Assembly: GCF_024298885.1 (NCBI RefSeq)
Contig: NZ_CP101166.1
Coordinates: 4,091,149-4,155,148 of the forward strand
Origin: Haloglomus halophilum
Lineage (GTDB): Archaea; Halobacteriota; Halobacteria; Halobacteriales; Haloarculaceae
Length of the DNA stretch: 64,000 nucleotides
Reading direction: 5' to 3'
The notes under the pieces are model-generated. The model was given only the letters and a program-made list of their open reading frames with translations, did no database searches and had not been told where the DNA came from. Made by a program: the position numbers and the translations under genes. This document shows, piece by piece, positions 42,609 to 51,535 of the stretch (position 1 is its first letter; every line of letters starts with the position of its first letter).

Positions 42609-44429
42609 GTGAGCAGTGCAGCCGAGGAGTCGACGGCGGAGTTCCCCGAGGACGCCGAGAGCGACGCCCTCGACCCGGCCCTCCCGGAGCCGGAACTCGT
42701 CGGGGGGGTCACGGACGAGCGGCTCCCGCTCCGCGTCCGGCTCCGGTCGCTGTACCGGTTCTTCGTCGTCATCGGCGCCTTCCTGCCGTTCGCCGTCGCC
42801 TTCCTGCGCGACCGGCGGCGGTGGCTGCTGTTCGGTGACGGCCGCGAGCCGACCGACGACGACGACCGGCGCCGGGCACGCAAGCTCCGCGAGACGCTGC
42901 TGGAGCTGGGCCCGGCGTTCATCAAGTTCGGGCAGATGCTGTCGACGCGGCCGGACGTCCTCCCGCCGGCGTACGTCGAGGAGCTGTCGGCGCTCCAGGA
43001 CCGGGTGCCCGCGGCCCCCTGGTCCGAGGCCCGTGAGGTGCTGGAGGGTGAACTCGGGCCCGTGGACGAGGTGTTCGCCGAGTTCGAGCGCGAGCCCATC
43101 AGCGGCGCGAGTATCGGGCAGGTGTACGTCGCACGACTGGACCCCGATAGCGTCGGGGGCGAGTCGCCCACGGACGTGGCCGTGAAGGTGCTCCGGCCGG
43201 GCGTCCGGCCGCGCGTCGAGGCCGACCTGCGGGTCATCCGGACGCTGCTGCCGTTCGTGACGCGGCTCGCGCCGCCCGGGCAGCGCTTCACGCTGGAGAA
43301 CCTCGCCGACGAGTACGCCGCCACCATCCGCCAGGAGATGGATTACGCCCACGAGGCCCGCCGGCAGGAGCTGGTCCGGGCGAACTTCGCCGACGATACG
43401 GGGGTTCGTATCCCCCCGGTCGTCGCCGAGTTGACGACCGACCGCGTCATCGTCTCGGAGTACGTCGAGGGGACGAAGATATCGAACGTCTCGACGCTCC
43501 GGTCGATGGGTGTCGATACGACCGACCTCGCGGACCGACTCCTCCGGGCGTACATCCGGATGATAATCGAGGACGGCGTCTTCCACGCCGACCCCCACCC
43601 CGGCAACCTCGCCGTCCAGTCCGACGGGACCATCGTCTTCTACGACTTCGGGCTGACGGGGACGCTGAGCGAGCGCCGGCGCGACGAGCTGTTCGAGTTC
43701 TACGTCGCCGTCGCGAGCGAGGACATCGAGGGCGTACTGGACGCGTTCGAGGGGATGGGCGCGCTGGACCCGGACGCCGACCGCGAGTTCATGCGCGCCG
43801 GGATGGAGCTCGCGTTCGACAACCTGCGGGGTGGCGAGGTCGACGTGAGCGAGGTGCGCGAACTCGTCGAGGGGTTCCAGGGGACGCTCCGGGAGTTCCC
43901 GATGCGGCTCCCACGGGACCTCGCACTCATGGTCCGGACCTCGACCATCCTCGAGGGGGTGTGCTACACGCTCGACGACGAGTTCGACTTCGTCGCGGTC
44001 GTGACCGACTACGTCCGGAAGGAGCAGGGACAGGAGTCGGCCCGGCGCCTCCTCGAGGCGGGCATCGACGAGGCGGCCAGGGTCGGGCTCGCGGTCTTCC
44101 GGGCACCGACAGGTGCGGAACGAGCCCTCGACCGGGTCGTCCGCGGGAACGTCGAACTCCGGGCGACCGTCCGCGACGATGGGCGAGTTGTCACGCGATT
44201 CACCCGCCGGGTCGTGGTGGGGGGGCTCGCGACCGCCGGCATCGTGATGACGACGCTCGCCTACGGCTTCCGGGCGACGGTGGGGACCGAGGTCGTCCTG
44301 CTGTCAGCTGCCGGGACCGTCGGGCTACTGGGACTGACGGCGCTGTCCTTCCGCCGCGACCGGGGCATCAGCGCGACCCCGCAGTTCACGCGGCAGAACA
44401 TGCGCGAGCGCCAGCGCGGCGAGGAGTGA
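42609..44429 (+). CDS. AarF/UbiB (ABC1/ADCK) family kinase-like protein
   Basis: A 606-residue ADCK/UbiB protein. Signature blocks are RETLLELGPAFIKFGQMLSTRPDVLP (the KxGQ motif), EREPISGASIGQVYVARL (alanine/serine-rich nucleotide loop), DVAVKVLRPGVRPRVEADL, VSEYVEGTKI, HADPHPGNLAV and VFYDFGLTG (metal-binding Asp). Two hydrophobic helices near the C-terminus (about 550-570 and 578-595) anchor it in the membrane. The family supports isoprenoid-lipid (quinone) biosynthesis; the archaeal partner pathway would be menaquinone. GTG 42609 is set by the TATA box. Confidence 0.9.
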   Translation: MSSAAEESTAEFPEDAESDALDPALPEPELVGGVTDERLPLRVRLRSLYRFFVVIGAFLPFAVAFLRDRRRWLLFGDGREPTDDDDRRRARKLRETLLELGPAFIKFGQMLSTRPDVLPPAYVEELSALQDRVPAAPWSEAREVLEGELGPVDEVFAEFEREPISGASIGQVYVARLDPDSVGGESPTDVAVKVLRPGVRPRVEADLRVIRTLLPFVTRLAPPGQRFTLENLADEYAATIRQEMDYAHEARRQELVRANFADDTGVRIPPVVAELTTDRVIVSEYVEGTKISNVSTLRSMGVDTTDLADRLLRAYIRMIIEDGVFHADPHPGNLAVQSDGTIVFYDFGLTGTLSERRRDELFEFYVAVASEDIEGVLDAFEGMGALDPDADREFMRAGMELAFDNLRGGEVDVSEVRELVEGFQGTLREFPMRLPRDLALMVRTSTILEGVCYTLDDEFDFVAVVTDYVRKEQGQESARRLLEAGIDEAARVGLAVFRAPTGAERALDRVVRGNVELRATVRDDGRVVTRFTRRVVVGGLATAGIVMTTLAYGFRATVGTEVVLLSAAGTVGLLGLTALSFRRDRGISATPQFTRQNMRERQRGEE

Positions 44430-44510
44430 GGTCGGGGCGGCCGGCTGGCGTCGGCCCCGTCGTGTACCTGCGGCGAAACGGTTTTCCTGCGAACGACACA
44501 ACGGTCGTCC

Positions 44511-44861
44511 ATGAGTGGGAACGAAGAGGAGATCGACGAACTGCGACAGAAGAAGATGGAGGAGCTGAAGCAGCGCCAGCAGGAGGGCGGCGCTCCGGAC
44601 GGGGAGGCCGCGGAGGCCCAGCGCGAGCAGGCAGAGGCCCAGAAGAAGGCGATGCTCCGGAAGGCGCTGGACGACGGCGCGCGCAAGCGGCTCAACACCA
44701 TCCGGATGAGCAAGCCGGAGTTCGCCGAGAAGGTCGAACAGCAGGTCATCGCGCTCCACCGCTCGGGCCGGCTCCAGGGCCGTATCGACGAGGAGCAGAT
44801 GAAGGAGCTCCTGCAGGAGCTCAAGCCGGAGGAGCAGAGCTTCGACATCAAGCGCCGGTAA
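44511..44861 (+). CDS. DNA-binding protein of the PDCD5/TFAR19 family
   Basis: A 116-residue protein. The first half is a long charged helix ([23 protein letters not shown] and further [21 protein letters not shown]). It is followed by the family core ([45 protein letters not shown]). The family is conserved from archaea to animals; archaeal members bind DNA, but their role is unclear. A GGTTTTCC box lies about 28 nt before ATG 44511. The next gene starts one base after its stop. Confidence 0.93.
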   Translation: MSGNEEEIDELRQKKMEELKQRQQEGGAPDGEAAEAQREQAEAQKKAMLRKALDDGARKRLNTIRMSKPEFAEKVEQQVIALHRSGRLQGRIDEEQMKELLQELKPEEQSFDIKRR

Positions 44862-44862
44862 C

Positions 44863-45609
44863 GTGGCCCCGACCGAGACGGCGTCGGCCGCCCAGCCGCC
44901 AGCGTGGGTCCTGTTCAGCGGCGGCAAGGACTCCGCGCTCGCCGCACTCTGCCTCGAGCCGTTCTACGACGTGACGCTCGTCACCGTCGGGTTCGGGGTC
45001 GACGCGGCGCCCGAGCCCGGCTGGGGAATCGCCCGTGCGACGTACCACGCCCGCGAGGCCGCCGAGGCCATCGGCCTCCCGCACCGCGTGGTGTCGCTCC
45101 CGGAGTCGGTCGCCCACGAGGCCGCCGAGCGGACGCTGGCCGACGGCTACCCCCGGGAGGCCATCCAGTCGGTCCACGAGCAGGCACTGGAGACGGTCGC
45201 GGCGGCGGCGGCCGCCGAAGCGGGCGGCGACACGCCCCCGGCTATCGCCGACGGCACCCGCCGCGACGACCGGGTTCCCCGGCTGGACCGACCGGCGATA
45301 CAGAGCCTGGAGGACCGCCACGGCGTGGACTACCTCGTTCCGTTGCGCGGCTTCGGCCGGGGCGCGGTCGACCGGCTCGCCCGCGACCGTCTCGAGGTCG
45401 CCATCGGTCCCAGCGACGAGCTGGCCAAGGCCGACTACGAAGCGGCCATCCGGACGCTCATCCGCCGCGAGCACGGCCACGACCGCGTCGACGAGCTGTT
45501 CCCCGACCACGTCCAGTCGCGGGTCGTCGGGCGGACCGACGGGTCGGTCCCGGAGTCGGGGAACGGGCCGGGCGATGGGTCGGACGGCGAGCAGGCCGGC
45601 CGGTCGTAA
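44863..45609 (+). CDS. N-type ATP pyrophosphatase-like protein (probably DUF7411)
   Basis: A 248-residue protein. The PP-loop is VLFSGGKDSALAALCLE near the N-terminus, followed by an alpha/beta domain: VTLVTVGFGVDAAPEPGWGIA, HRVVSLPESVAHEAAERTLA and AIADGTRRDDRVPRLDRPAIQ (the ADGTRRDD pattern is common in this superfamily). A variable acidic tail follows. It belongs to the SGGKDS family that adenylates a carboxyl or uridine; its substrate is unknown. From memory a haloarchaeal version is DUF7411. It begins at GTG 44863, one base after the PDCD5 gene. Confidence 0.75.
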   Translation: MAPTETASAAQPPAWVLFSGGKDSALAALCLEPFYDVTLVTVGFGVDAAPEPGWGIARATYHAREAAEAIGLPHRVVSLPESVAHEAAERTLADGYPREAIQSVHEQALETVAAAAAAEAGGDTPPAIADGTRRDDRVPRLDRPAIQSLEDRHGVDYLVPLRGFGRGAVDRLARDRLEVAIGPSDELAKADYEAAIRTLIRREHGHDRVDELFPDHVQSRVVGRTDGSVPESGNGPGDGSDGEQAGRS

Positions 45610-45649
45610 TCGCGGAAAACCTCTTGACGTGGGGGGGAGAAGGGGCGGT

Positions 45650-46336
45650 ATGCGATTCCTCATCGTCGGCTACGGTCGGGTCGGACTGCGGACCGCGCAG
45701 ATTCTCGCCTCCGAGGGCCACGAGGTCACCATCGTCGAACAGGACGCCGAGAAGGTCGCGAAGGCGTCCGATGATGGGTTCCAGGCCCACCAGGGTGACG
45801 GCCAGGACGAGCGCCTGCTGGAGCAGGCCGGCATCGCCGACGTGGACGCGATCGCCGCGCTCACGGGCGACCTGAACGCCAACTTCGCCGCCTGCATGGC
45901 CGGCAAGGCTCACGACATCCGGACGGTCATGCGCATCGACGAGGACTACCGCGAGGAGATCTACGAGAAGTACGCCGCGGACGTCGACGAGATCGTCTAC
46001 CCCGAGCGCCTCGGGGCGGCGGGCGCGAAGACGGCGCTGCTGGGCGGCGACCTGAACGTTCTCGCGGACCTCACCGAGACGCTGACGGCGGCGACCGTCG
46101 ACGTCCCGGCCGACTCACCGCTCATCGGGAGCCGGGTCGTCGAGGTCGACTTCCCGGCGGGTTCGCGGGTGTACGCCCACGGCCGGGTGAACGAGCCGCT
46201 GAACATCCCGCTGCCGCAGGCGACCATCGAGGCCGGCGACCGGCTGGCAGTCATCGCTGACGGGAGTTCGCTCGGCGATGTCCGGGCGATGGTCCGGGGC
46301 GACGACCCGGACGCCGACGCGGAAGCCGGCGCCTGA
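45650..46336 (+). CDS. TrkA-type RCK potassium-transport regulator
   Basis: A 228-residue protein. The TrkA_N (RCK) Rossmann domain starts MRFLIVGYGRVGLRTAQILA (GxGxxG) and continues HEVTIVEQDAEKV, GDGQDERLLEQAGI and AIAALTGDLNANFAACMAG. A TrkA_C-type domain follows (about 140-215): VPADSPLIGSRVVEVDFPAGSRVYAHGRV, then RLAVIADGSS. It senses NAD(H) and probably a nucleotide to gate a Trk/Ktr potassium channel, whose subunit is not in the window. RCK_C domains are known cyclic di-AMP receptors, which is relevant because dacZ is also present. Confidence 0.86.
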   Translation: MRFLIVGYGRVGLRTAQILASEGHEVTIVEQDAEKVAKASDDGFQAHQGDGQDERLLEQAGIADVDAIAALTGDLNANFAACMAGKAHDIRTVMRIDEDYREEIYEKYAADVDEIVYPERLGAAGAKTALLGGDLNVLADLTETLTAATVDVPADSPLIGSRVVEVDFPAGSRVYAHGRVNEPLNIPLPQATIEAGDRLAVIADGSSLGDVRAMVRGDDPDADAEAGA

Positions 46337-46678
46337 GCGGGCGATTCCGGCGGTCAGTTCTCGGGGGCGACGGACCGGCGAGCGACCGCTGTCGAGAGCC
46401 ATAGCTCCGAGTCGAGGGCGCAGGAGACAGAGAGTGTATGTGGCCTCTGCATCCCCGGAAAGGAGATAGGTCCGGGCGCGCGGTGGGGAGGATGGGGATG
46501 TGTTGAGGCCGTCAGTGCGCGCCCACCGATAGCCATCCCCGGGAGGGACATAAATCCGCGTCAGACAGTCGTGTGACCGGCGCAATTCGTCGGACGCCCG
46601 TCGTGCCCGCGTCTTGCGGTTTCGGGCGAAGGACGCCGGCCGACCGGCCGCCGTCACCGGATCGTGCTGGTATATAAA
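46337..46678. other. Intergenic region with a 26-base imperfect direct repeat
   Basis: No credible gene is seen in these 342 bases. Two related 26-base blocks beginning ATCCCCGG lie at 46451-46476 and 46535-46560 (20 of 26 identical). They share GGA-N-ATA-NN-TCCG, which resembles a promoter-like CATAAATCC in the second copy. A TATATAAAT box at 46671-46679 borders the cupin gene's 3' end and could promote antisense transcription. Confidence 0.5.
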
Positions 46679-47008
46679 TCAGCCGCCGCCCGGCAGCGGG
46701 CAGAGGCTGGCCGTGAGGACGGCGACGTCCTCGCTGTCGTTGTGCGCGCCGTGGACGACCCCCCGCTCGTTGAGAACGACCCCCGGCGCGGTGACCCGCT
46801 CCTCCTCGTCGTCGCGGACGACAGTGACGGTCCCCTCGAGCACGTGGAAGACGTTGGTAGCGTCGCCGTGTTCGTGGGGTTCGACGCGGGCACCGGCGCC
46901 GAGCGCGAACGCCTTCACGAGCACGTCGTCGGTGACGACGAGCTCCGCGGTCTGGACCTCTCCTTCCTCCGGGTCGAGCGCGGCCGCCTCGGGGTAGCAA
47001 TCGAGCAT
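46679..47008 (-). CDS. Cupin domain protein
   Basis: A 109-residue single cupin. Metal-ligand cluster GARVEPHEHGDATNVFHVLEGTVTVV gives two His and one Glu-like pattern, followed by RVTAPGVVLNERGVVHGAHNDS with the second motif histidine. No other domain is present. Small cupins of this type store or bind a metal or a small ligand; the activity is unknown. A TAAGTTC box lies about 27 nt before ATG 47008. The APC permease gene lies 86 bases upstream on the same strand. Confidence 0.85.
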   Translation of the reverse strand: MLDCYPEAAALDPEEGEVQTAELVVTDDVLVKAFALGAGARVEPHEHGDATNVFHVLEGTVTVVRDDEEERVTAPGVVLNERGVVHGAHNDSEDVAVLTASLCPLPGGG

Positions 47009-47093
47009 ACCGGATTCACGACCGGGCGGAACTTAGTCCCACGCGCCGGCGCCGCCCCGGTATGCCGCCGGGAATGGTTCGCGTGGGCGACCG

Positions 47094-48485
47094 TCACTCG
47101 GCTCCGGAGAGGTGGTCCGTGGCATCGTCGACAGCGCTGTCGATGCGCTCCTCCTCGATTGGGACGACCGTCTCCTCCAGCAGGTCGCGCTTGAAGTAGA
47201 GGAGTTCGACGCTCACGACGGCGACCGCTACCACGAGCACCATCACGAACGTGTTCGGTTCGCGGGTGTAGAGGTTGTAGGCCATCAGCGGGAGGAACGC
47301 GGTCGCGCCGACGAAGCCGACGGCGGGCGGCACCGGATTGACGGCGTCGTGGTCGCGCTCCCGGAGACAGAGGAGGCTCATCGCCCCGAAGACGAGGATG
47401 AACGCCAGCGAGGCGAAGGAGGTGATGGCTCCGAGACTCCCGACGGCGGTGAACAGGGCCGTGACGCCGCCGATGACCAGCAGCGTCCGCTCGGGAATGC
47501 CGTCGGCGTCGGCGTCACCGATGTCGTCGGGCAGCAGGTCGTCGGCGAGCATCCCCTTCGCGAAGTGGGCCGCCGAGAACATGGTCGCGTTGATGGCGCT
47601 CCCGGTCGAGAACAGCGCCGAGAGGGCGAGCGCGACGCCGCCAGCCGTCGCGAAGCCGTAGGGTGACAGCATCGTCCGGGCTGCGTCCTTCAGGGCGACG
47701 TGGGGGTGTTGCTGGAGCGCCTGCGGCGCGAGGTTGACCGTCACGACGCCGACGAGAGCGTAGATGACGGCGGCGACCGGGATGGAGATGTAGACTGCCT
47801 TCCGGATGGTCGCCTCGGGGTCGGCGATGGACTCCTGGTCGTAGAACAGGAGCTGCCAGCCCTGGAACGCGACGAAGGAGATGGCCGCGGCCACGAGGGG
47901 ACCGACCCCGACCAGCGAGCCGGTGCCGAAGCGGAGCCCGCCGCTCCCGGGGGCGAACCGGAACGCGTAGACGACCCCCAGGACGCCGAACGCGACGAGG
48001 ATGAACACCTTGAGCGCGACGAGGACGTTCTCGGCGGTCCCCGTGGTCCGGGCGCCGGCGAGGTTGAGCGCGACGAACCCCGCGACGGCCAGCACGGAGA
48101 TGGCCGGCCGGGCCGGGAGGCCGGCCACGGTCGCCGGGACGACCGCGAACGAGACGGTGAACTCGGCGAACGCGAAGGCGTACATCGCCATGGAGCCGAT
48201 GTAGCCCACGAGAAGTGTCCAGCCGACCATCCCTGCGAGGTCCGGGTCCCCGGCGTAACACTGGACGAACGTGACCGAGCCGCCGCGGTTGTCGGTCATC
48301 CGGTCGAGCGTGATGTAGGAGTAGCCGGCACAGAGCGCGACGATGCCGGCCGCGACGAACGCGGCCCACGTCGCGTACTGCGTGATGCCGGCCACGACCC
48401 CCATGACGGCGTAGATGCCGCCGCCGATCATCCCCCCGAGCGCGATGGAGACCGACTCCGTCAGCCCGAGATTCTCGGCGGACAT
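47094..48485 (-). CDS. APC-family amino acid permease
   Basis: A 463-residue membrane protein with about 12 hydrophobic helices. The first has the typical GLTESVSIALGGMIGGGIYAVMG (GxGIF-like APC start). Helix 6 region AISFVAFQGWQLLFYDQESIADPEATIRKAV matches the family site. It probably imports an amino acid or related amine by cation symport. A soluble, acidic C-terminal tail (EETVVPIEEERIDSAVDDATDHLSGAE) follows the last helix. A GATATTTCC box lies 30-40 nt before ATG 48485. Confidence 0.88.
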   Translation of the reverse strand: MSAENLGLTESVSIALGGMIGGGIYAVMGVVAGITQYATWAAFVAAGIVALCAGYSYITLDRMTDNRGGSVTFVQCYAGDPDLAGMVGWTLLVGYIGSMAMYAFAFAEFTVSFAVVPATVAGLPARPAISVLAVAGFVALNLAGARTTGTAENVLVALKVFILVAFGVLGVVYAFRFAPGSGGLRFGTGSLVGVGPLVAAAISFVAFQGWQLLFYDQESIADPEATIRKAVYISIPVAAVIYALVGVVTVNLAPQALQQHPHVALKDAARTMLSPYGFATAGGVALALSALFSTGSAINATMFSAAHFAKGMLADDLLPDDIGDADADGIPERTLLVIGGVTALFTAVGSLGAITSFASLAFILVFGAMSLLCLRERDHDAVNPVPPAVGFVGATAFLPLMAYNLYTREPNTFVMVLVVAVAVVSVELLYFKRDLLEETVVPIEEERIDSAVDDATDHLSGAE

Positions 48486-48613
48486 ACTCGCCCGGCAGGT
48501 CCGCCGGAGAGACGGAAATATCTGGTGTAGTGGCCCGCTTTTAGAGATACCGAATAGTTTGGCACCATATCCACCTCGTTTCCAGAATCGTCGGACGGCG
48601 GCGGGGCAGTCAC

Positions 48614-49405
48614 CTACCAGGACAGCCGGACCGTATCACGGGGCGCGAGGCCGAACGCCTCGTCGCCCCGGCCCTGGTTGACCGCGAACTCGACGTTGCC
48701 ATGACTGCCGACGGTGACCAGTCGCTCGCCGGGGGCGCGCTCGGCGTAGGCCCGGACCACCGGCGCATCGAGGCCGTTCACCTCGATGCGGTCGCCGACG
48801 CGGTCGGCCAGGGTCTCCCCGGGGACGTTCGTCACGACGTTGCCGAAGTCGTCGACGACCATGACTTCGCCGTCGGCGCCCGTCTCGTCGAGCGACGGGT
48901 CCGGGAAGGAGACGGCCTCGTACTCGTCGGTCGGCGTGAGCCGGTCGGCCGCGCCGAGGTCGTCGACGCCGATCTCGTGGACCGCGGCGGCCGCGGGGGC
49001 GAACACGTCCCGGCCGTGGAACGTCCGGCTGGCAGGGTCACCGTAGGCGTAGTCGAACACCTCGACCTCGCCGTCACCACCGTTGCCGTCGGCCGCGTCC
49101 GAGGCCGTCGCGAGACGACGTGCTGCCGGGAGGAGGACACCGTTGTCCGGGCCGACGAGCGCGTGGTCGCCCGCGCGAACGACGAGCGCCCGGCGGTCCG
49201 TGCCGACACCCGGGTCCACGACGACGAGATGGACCGCCGGCGGGAACCAGGGGAGAACCTCCCGGAGCCAGAACGCCGCCGCACGCACGTCCTGCCGGGG
49301 GAACTCGTGACTGACATCCACGAGTCGGGGGTCGACGCGCTGCAGGATGACGCCCTTCATCGCCGCCGGGTACGGCGCCCCGAAGTCCGAACTCAGGGTT
49401 ATCAT
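48614..49405 (-). CDS. SAM hydroxide adenosyltransferase (DUF62)
   Basis: A 263-residue protein of the DUF62/SAM hydroxide adenosyltransferase family, which splits S-adenosylmethionine with water to adenosine and methionine. Marks are MITLSSDFGAPYPAAMKGVI, the catalytic-type VVVDPGVGTDRRALVVRAGDHALVGPDNGVL, TFHGRDVFAPAAA, and a C-terminal domain with VVDDFGNVVTNVPG and VTVGSHGNVEFAVNQGRG. The start MITLSSDFG at 49405 matches the family; an 18-residue longer frame would have no counterpart. Confidence 0.9.
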   Translation of the reverse strand: MITLSSDFGAPYPAAMKGVILQRVDPRLVDVSHEFPRQDVRAAAFWLREVLPWFPPAVHLVVVDPGVGTDRRALVVRAGDHALVGPDNGVLLPAARRLATASDAADGNGGDGEVEVFDYAYGDPASRTFHGRDVFAPAAAAVHEIGVDDLGAADRLTPTDEYEAVSFPDPSLDETGADGEVMVVDDFGNVVTNVPGETLADRVGDRIEVNGLDAPVVRAYAERAPGERLVTVGSHGNVEFAVNQGRGDEAFGLAPRDTVRLSW

Positions 49406-49516
49406 GTCCGGGACTGGGACGGGCGACGACGTAATCGTGGGGGTCAGCCCGGGTCCCACCCGTGCGTTCCGCCGGTGTCGATGCCGGCGAAGGTTCGCCG
49501 ACGGCCCCGGCCGTGG

Positions 49517-49987
49517 TCACGGTCCGCGGTCGAATCGGAGCGTGGACCGGACCCCCATCAGGATCCGGCCGAGCACGTTCCGGCCCAGTCCCGTCTCGAT
49601 ATCGGCGCCCCAGTACGTGTCGTCCCACGAGTTCAGTTCCACGATCGTCCGCTGTCCCGTCTCGAGCAGGTGCTCCCTGTAATCCGGGTGCTGCCCGAAC
49701 TTCGCGGTCACCACCTCCAGCATCACGTACCGTTTCCGGTCCTCCCAGTCGTCCGGGAGTGCGACCCGTCGACCCAGGCGTTTGGCCTCGTCCGGGTCGG
49801 TCGCCGCCGCAATACGGTCGTAGATGTCGGGCTCGTTCCTCGCCTTGGCGGCCTGGTACGCGTGTTCCGCCGTCGCGAACTCCGTCCCGTCGTACCGCAC
49901 GCCGATGGGAGCGAAGTTGGAGAGGAAGCGGGAGTCGCCCTCGAACGGCCCGACAACGTCCTGGGTCGGCCATCGAACGGTCGCCAT
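49517..49987 (-). CDS. NADAR-family protein
   Basis: A 156-residue NADAR (YbiA-like) protein, a family that hydrolyses N-glycosidic bonds of riboflavin intermediates and has been linked to ADP-ribose or NAD metabolism. Marks are FEGDSRFLSNFAPIGVRYDG, FATAEHAYQAAKA, LGRRVALPDDWEDRKRYVMLEVV, and the end segment TYWGADIETGLGRNVLGRILM. The start MATVRWPTQDVVGPF at 49987 was chosen; a longer frame begins outside the family. It is divergent from mre11. Confidence 0.86.
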   Translation of the reverse strand: MATVRWPTQDVVGPFEGDSRFLSNFAPIGVRYDGTEFATAEHAYQAAKARNEPDIYDRIAAATDPDEAKRLGRRVALPDDWEDRKRYVMLEVVTAKFGQHPDYREHLLETGQRTIVELNSWDDTYWGADIETGLGRNVLGRILMGVRSTLRFDRGP

Positions 49988-50122
49988 AGGGGGGAACCGT
50001 GCCCGAACCAGTATGAAACGTCGGCCCGTTCCCCCGGTCGCCGACCGGGCCTCGTGGCACAGGGATTCCACTTCCACCGAGCCCACGACACGTTCTTACG
50101 GGGACCCGACCAACCCGCTCGC

Positions 50123-51535
50123 ATGACGCGGCTGCTCCACACGGGGGACACCCATCTCGGCTACCGGCAGTACAACGAGCCGGCACGCCGGCAGGACTTC
50201 ATGGCGGCCTTCCAGCAGGTCGTCCGGGACGCCATCGAGGCGGACGTGGACGCCGTCATCCACGCGGGCGACCTGTTCCACGACCGGCGACCTGAACTGG
50301 TGGACCTGATGGGCACCATCGCCGTCCTGCGCGACCTGGACGAGGCGGGCATCCCCTTCCTCGCCGTGGTCGGGAACCACGAGACGAAGCGCGACGCCCA
50401 GTGGCTCGACCTGTTCGCGTCGCTGGGCTACGCCGAGCGGCTGGGCGACCAGCCCCGGGTGGTGGGCGACGTGGCGGTGTACGGGCTGGATTTCGTCCCC
50501 CGGTCCCAGCGCGACGCTCTCGAGTACGAGTTCGCCGACCACGACGCCGCCCACGCGGCGCTGGTCACACACGGCCTGTTCCAGCCGTTCGACCACGGCG
50601 ACTGGGACGCCCGCGAGGTGCTGGCCGAGGCCAGCGTCGACTTCGACGCGATGCTGCTCGGTGACAACCACAAACCCGGGCGAGAGCGGCTCGAACCGGA
50701 CGACGGAGAGGAGGGTGGTACGGACGGCGGTGACGGCGTCGACGCGTGGGTCACCTACTGCGGGTCGACCGAGCGCGCGAGCGCGGACGAGCGCGAGGAC
50801 CGCGGCTACAACCTCGTCAGCTTCGACGGCACGGGGGCCGACGGCGTCCACATCACCCGGCGCTCGCTGCCGACCCGGGAGTTCCGATTCATCGACGTCG
50901 AGTTGCAGGACGGCGAGGGTGTCGAGCGCGTGAACGAACAGGTGACCCAGTACGACCTGGACGACGCCGTCGCGGTCGTGACCATCACGGGGGCGGGCGA
51001 GCGGGTCGCCCCGGCGCAGGTCGAGGAGCGGATGAACGAGCAGGGCGCGCTCGTCGCCCGGGTGAACGACCGCCGGGAGTTCGACCGAGCGGGCGAGGAG
51101 GTCGAGGTGTCGTTCGCGGACCCCGACGAGGCCGTCCGCGAGCGCGTCCGTGAACTCGGACTGAGCAGCGCCGCCCGGACGCTGGACGAGACGGTCCGCG
51201 AGAGCAAGACGCCCGACTCCCGGGTCGCCGACGACGTGGAACAGCGGGTCCGCGACCTCGTCGACGAGGGGGAGGCGTCGGCGTTCCGGCCCGCGCCGGA
51301 CGTCTCCGAGACGACGGCCGAGCAGACCGGAACCGCGGCCGAGAAACTGGCCGGCGACGGTGGCGACGCCGATGCCAATGGAGAGAGCGACAGCGACGCC
51401 AACGCCGACGCCAACGCCGACACCAAGACCAACGCCAACGGCGAGGGCGAGGCGGACAGTGCGACGGCGACAGCCGAGGCGGAGACCGAGGAGTCGGGTA
51501 CCGACGGCCAGGGTTCGCTGGGTGATTTCGCGTGA
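50123..51535 (+). CDS. mre11: DNA double-strand break repair nuclease Mre11
   Basis: A 470-residue Mre11 with calcineurin-type phosphoesterase motifs: LLHTGDTHLGYRQYNEPARRQD (D-x-H), VIHAGDLFHDRRPE, VVGNHETKR, VTHGLFQP and LLGDNHKPG. A capping domain (VDVELQDGEGVER onward) and a long acidic tail rich in Asn-Ala-Asp repeats follow. The last residues QGSLGDFA match a PCNA-interacting (PIP) consensus QxxLxxF. With Rad50 it processes DNA ends. The ATG at 50123 has a weak TTCTTACG box 25-32 nt upstream. The stop overlaps the rad50 GTG in GTGA. Confidence 0.94.
   Translation: MTRLLHTGDTHLGYRQYNEPARRQDFMAAFQQVVRDAIEADVDAVIHAGDLFHDRRPELVDLMGTIAVLRDLDEAGIPFLAVVGNHETKRDAQWLDLFASLGYAERLGDQPRVVGDVAVYGLDFVPRSQRDALEYEFADHDAAHAALVTHGLFQPFDHGDWDAREVLAEASVDFDAMLLGDNHKPGRERLEPDDGEEGGTDGGDGVDAWVTYCGSTERASADEREDRGYNLVSFDGTGADGVHITRRSLPTREFRFIDVELQDGEGVERVNEQVTQYDLDDAVAVVTITGAGERVAPAQVEERMNEQGALVARVNDRREFDRAGEEVEVSFADPDEAVRERVRELGLSSAARTLDETVRESKTPDSRVADDVEQRVRDLVDEGEASAFRPAPDVSETTAEQTGTAAEKLAGDGGDADANGESDSDANADANADTKTNANGEGEADSATATAEAETEESGTDGQGSLGDFA
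51395..51442 (+). repeat. Tandem 12-base repeat inside mre11
   Basis: Four degenerate copies of GACGCCAACGCC encode the Asp-Ala-Asn-Ala stretch of the Mre11 tail. It is a simple-sequence expansion in a low-complexity linker. Confidence 0.6.

Noticed and set aside
46115-46657. Minus-strand frame overlapping trkA, with a TTTATA box near its start
   Set aside because: The box is only about 18 nt from the GTG, most of the frame is antisense to trkA, and the composition is not coding-like.
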